This document shows positions 61,664 to 64,000 of a DNA stretch of 64,000 nucleotides, in pieces (positions within the stretch are counted from its first letter, which is position 1; each line of letters opens with the position of its first letter). The notes below the pieces were generated by a model that was not told the DNA's origin, made no database searches, and was given only the letters and a program-made list of their open reading frames with translations. Source of the DNA: Betaproteobacteria bacterium SG8_41 (GTDB lineage: Bacteria > Pseudomonadota > Gammaproteobacteria > Burkholderiales > SG8-41); contig LJTT01000014.1 of the NCBI GenBank assembly GCA_001303585.1, forward strand, positions 1 through 64,000, in the 5' to 3' direction. The position numbers were made by a program, and so were the translations under genes.

Positions 61664-63561
61664 CAGTCCGGCTACTGCTGGTCAACCCCCGCTTTAACGA
61701 AAGCTTCTGGAGCTTCCGCTGGGCGCTGCGCGAGGTGCTTTCGGGCAAGCGCGCGGTCAACCCGCCGCTCGGTCTCGCCACGCTGGCGGCACTGTGCCCG
61801 CCGGACTGGGAGGTCCGAATCGTCGATGAAAACATCGAGCCCGTTCCGCTGAGGCCTGATGCCGACATCGTCGGGGTGTGCGGAATGGGCGCGCAGCATC
61901 GCCGCCAGGCCGAGCTATTGCGCCATTTTCGCAGGCAGGGCTACCACACCGTCGCGGGCGGGAGCTATGCGTCGCTTTGTCCGGAGCGCTATGCGGCCCT
62001 TGCCGACACCGTCGTATCGGGCGAGGCGGAGTACATCTGGAAAGCGTTCTGCCGCGACTTCACGGCCGGCCGGCCCCGCCCGCTCTATCGCGAAACCGGC
62101 ACGGTCGCGCTAGCCGACTCCCCGGTTCCGCGCTTTGATCTCCTGAAGCTGCGCGACTACACCACGGCGACGCTGCAGTTCTCGCGCGGCTGCCCGTTCC
62201 GCTGCGAGTTTTGCGACATCATCGTGATGTTCGGGCGCCGGCCGCGCTGGAAGACGTTGCGGCAGGTCGAGCGCGAGCTCGATGCGCTGCGGGCGCTCAA
62301 GGTGCACAACGTGTTTTTCGTGGACGACAATCTGATCGGAAACAAAGCAGTCGCAAAAGAGCTCCTGCGTTTTCTCGAGGACTACCAGAACCGTCACGAC
62401 TACCGCTTCAATTTCGGGACGGAAGCCTCTCTCAATCTCGCGCAGGACACCGAGCTGCTGCAGCTCATGCGCAGGGCCAGCTTCGAGTGGGTATTCATCG
62501 GCATCGAGTCAACTGACGAACAGACCCTCAGGGAAGCGCGAAAAACACAGAACGTCCGCGAGGATGCGCTGACCTCGATCCGTCGCATCTTTGAGCATGG
62601 CATCGACGTCCTGGCGGGGTTCATCGTCGGTTTCGACAACGACACCCCGGCAACCTTCGAGCAGCAGCATCGCTTTATTTCGAGCTCGGGAATCCAGGTC
62701 GCGATGATCGGGCTGCTCACCGCGCTTCCCAGAACGCCGCTCCACGAGCGGCTGCGCAAAGAGGGACGGCTGCTCGGCGAAGCCGATGCGAGCGATAACA
62801 CGCAGCTGGCGACCAATGTCGTGCCGAAGCGGATGGGCTACGAAGAGATGATTGGCGGCTACCAGAAACTCTATTGGCGCCTGCTCTCCGACAGCGGCAT
62901 CGCGCGGCGCGTGCAAAACAAGGCGCGCCATATGCGCATGCCGGTTTATCGCGGCGTTTACACGCCCGCTGAGCGCATCTCGATCCTTGCCCGTCTTCTC
63001 GTGAGGGGGCTTCTGCCTGGAGGCATTTCGCGCGTTCTTCAGTTCGCGCGCAGCCTGCCGTGGACGGCGCCCGCCAAGATCCCGCTCGCGATCATGGACT
63101 GGATCGCGGCGCTGTCGATGCGGGACTTCGTCGAGCGGCATTTCCGGGGGGCGCCGGCCACCGACAGTGCCGCGGCCATGCGTTGGTTTATCGCATTGCA
63201 GCGCGCCGTCGGACGGCAACTGGCGCGCGCCGGCGCCGCGGTTGAGCTGAACCTCGAGCAAGGTCTCGCGCCGCACCTGCAAATCCGGTTGAAGGGAGCG
63301 CTCGGGCGCGCGTTCTTCTCGCGCTTTGCGCGCAGGCTGCCCCGGCTGCTGCGGCGAACCCAGGCGCGCGTGACGCTGATTGTCGAGGAAGCGCAACAAC
63401 AACAACTGCGCCACCTGCAACGCATGCTCGCCCGGCTGACACGCTATGGCGACCGTATTTACATTTCCGTGGCCGAGCCGCTGCGCACGCGCGTGGCAGT
63501 CGACTCTTCGGTATTCCACCTCATGCTCGAGCCTTGGAGCGACGTCCGCGCACAGCGCTGA
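61660..63561 (+). CDS. B12-binding-type radical SAM protein (DUF4070-like), GTG start overlapping nirE
   Basis: [38 protein letters not shown]; long C-terminal extension. Confidence 0.85.
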   Translation: MTVRLLLVNPRFNESFWSFRWALREVLSGKRAVNPPLGLATLAALCPPDWEVRIVDENIEPVPLRPDADIVGVCGMGAQHRRQAELLRHFRRQGYHTVAGGSYASLCPERYAALADTVVSGEAEYIWKAFCRDFTAGRPRPLYRETGTVALADSPVPRFDLLKLRDYTTATLQFSRGCPFRCEFCDIIVMFGRRPRWKTLRQVERELDALRALKVHNVFFVDDNLIGNKAVAKELLRFLEDYQNRHDYRFNFGTEASLNLAQDTELLQLMRRASFEWVFIGIESTDEQTLREARKTQNVREDALTSIRRIFEHGIDVLAGFIVGFDNDTPATFEQQHRFISSSGIQVAMIGLLTALPRTPLHERLRKEGRLLGEADASDNTQLATNVVPKRMGYEEMIGGYQKLYWRLLSDSGIARRVQNKARHMRMPVYRGVYTPAERISILARLLVRGLLPGGISRVLQFARSLPWTAPAKIPLAIMDWIAALSMRDFVERHFRGAPATDSAAAMRWFIALQRAVGRQLARAGAAVELNLEQGLAPHLQIRLKGALGRAFFSRFARRLPRLLRRTQARVTLIVEEAQQQQLRHLQRMLARLTRYGDRIYISVAEPLRTRVAVDSSVFHLMLEPWSDVRAQR

Positions 63562-63593
63562 CTGCGACAAGCCGGACCTTCTTTTTCCATTTC

Positions 63594-63607
63594 TTGATGG
63601 GTATCAA
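63594..63607. promoter_or_regulatory. FNR-type box TTGATGGGTATCAA (perfect TTGAT-N4-ATCAA)
   Basis: Upstream of the DUF2249 gene; TATCCT at exact class II spacing. Confidence 0.86.
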
Positions 63608-63714
63608 GGCAGCACTGAGACGGCCTGCCTATCCTTACCGCGGCATGCCGGACCCGGCGGGCAGGTAAAAATTCCGAAACCCGGCCGGGCAGTCTTTGCA
63701 GCAGGCGGGCCACC

Positions 63715-63996
63715 ATGGGTGAAAGCGTCGAGCGGAAGACACTTGAGCTGTTTCGCAGCATCGATGCGCGGGGGTGGGAGCCGCCCCAGCCGTTCGAGCG
63801 CATGCTCGAGACGCTCGAAGAACTCCCGCGCGGGTCGAAAGTGGTCATGCTGGTGCCCTGCGAACCGCGCCCGCTGTTCAGAACCCTCAAGGCGAACGGG
63901 TTTGATTACCGCTGCCGCTTCGATCCCGCGGGTCACTTCGAAGTAACGGTCTGGCACGCGGCTGACACACTCGCCTCCTCAGCCAGTCTCGACTGA
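63715..63996 (+). CDS. DUF2249-type small protein
   Basis: LELFRSIDARGWEPPQPFERMLETLEELPRGSKVVMLVPCEPRPLFRTLKANGFDY. Confidence 0.8.
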   Translation: MGESVERKTLELFRSIDARGWEPPQPFERMLETLEELPRGSKVVMLVPCEPRPLFRTLKANGFDYRCRFDPAGHFEVTVWHAADTLASSASLD

Positions 63997-64000
63997 GACG

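Overview
This 64 kb GC-rich window is densely coding. It looks like a denitrifying proteobacterium, probably betaproteobacterial, although taxonomy is inferred from gene content only. It holds an anaerobic / microaerobic superlocus. The respiratory part has a cbb3 oxidase operon (ccoNOQP, a cytochrome b561, ccoG, fixH), hemN, two Fe-S-type FNR regulators and one Cys-less DNR-like regulator. It also has an almost complete nirS / heme d1 cluster (nirS, c551-type cytochrome, nirC-like, nirF, nirDL, nirG, nirH, nirJ, nirN, and divergent nirE). Between these lie stress and quiescence genes: Hsp20, universal stress proteins, FtsH and Lon-like proteases, two ribosome hibernation factors (one fused to a cold-shock domain), CBS and hemerythrin proteins, RtcB plus archease, PolX, PHA synthase, PRPP synthetase, COG1926 phosphoribosyltransferase, nicotinamidase, nicotinate phosphoribosyltransferase, and two COG2187-type kinases. 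The strongest signal is not a gene. At least 21 copies of the palindrome TTGAY-N4-RTCAA (FNR/ANR/DNR box) sit almost exclusively between genes, in front of most transcription units, many with a -10-like hexamer at class II spacing. This suggests one compact regulon resembling, in content, the mycobacterial DosR dormancy regulon, but FNR-controlled and extended to RNA repair. A second unexplained layer is a family of short AT-rich interspersed repeats (CGTGAATCGTGAAACG, TTTARCCGCAGATAAACGCAGATA, GTGACCGGTGACC). They cluster at gene 3' ends, usually in the sense orientation of the preceding gene, and in several cases encode the protein terminus and stop codon. nirN and cytochrome b561 each show an apparent frameshift. 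No rRNA, tRNA, CRISPR array or IS element was recognised.
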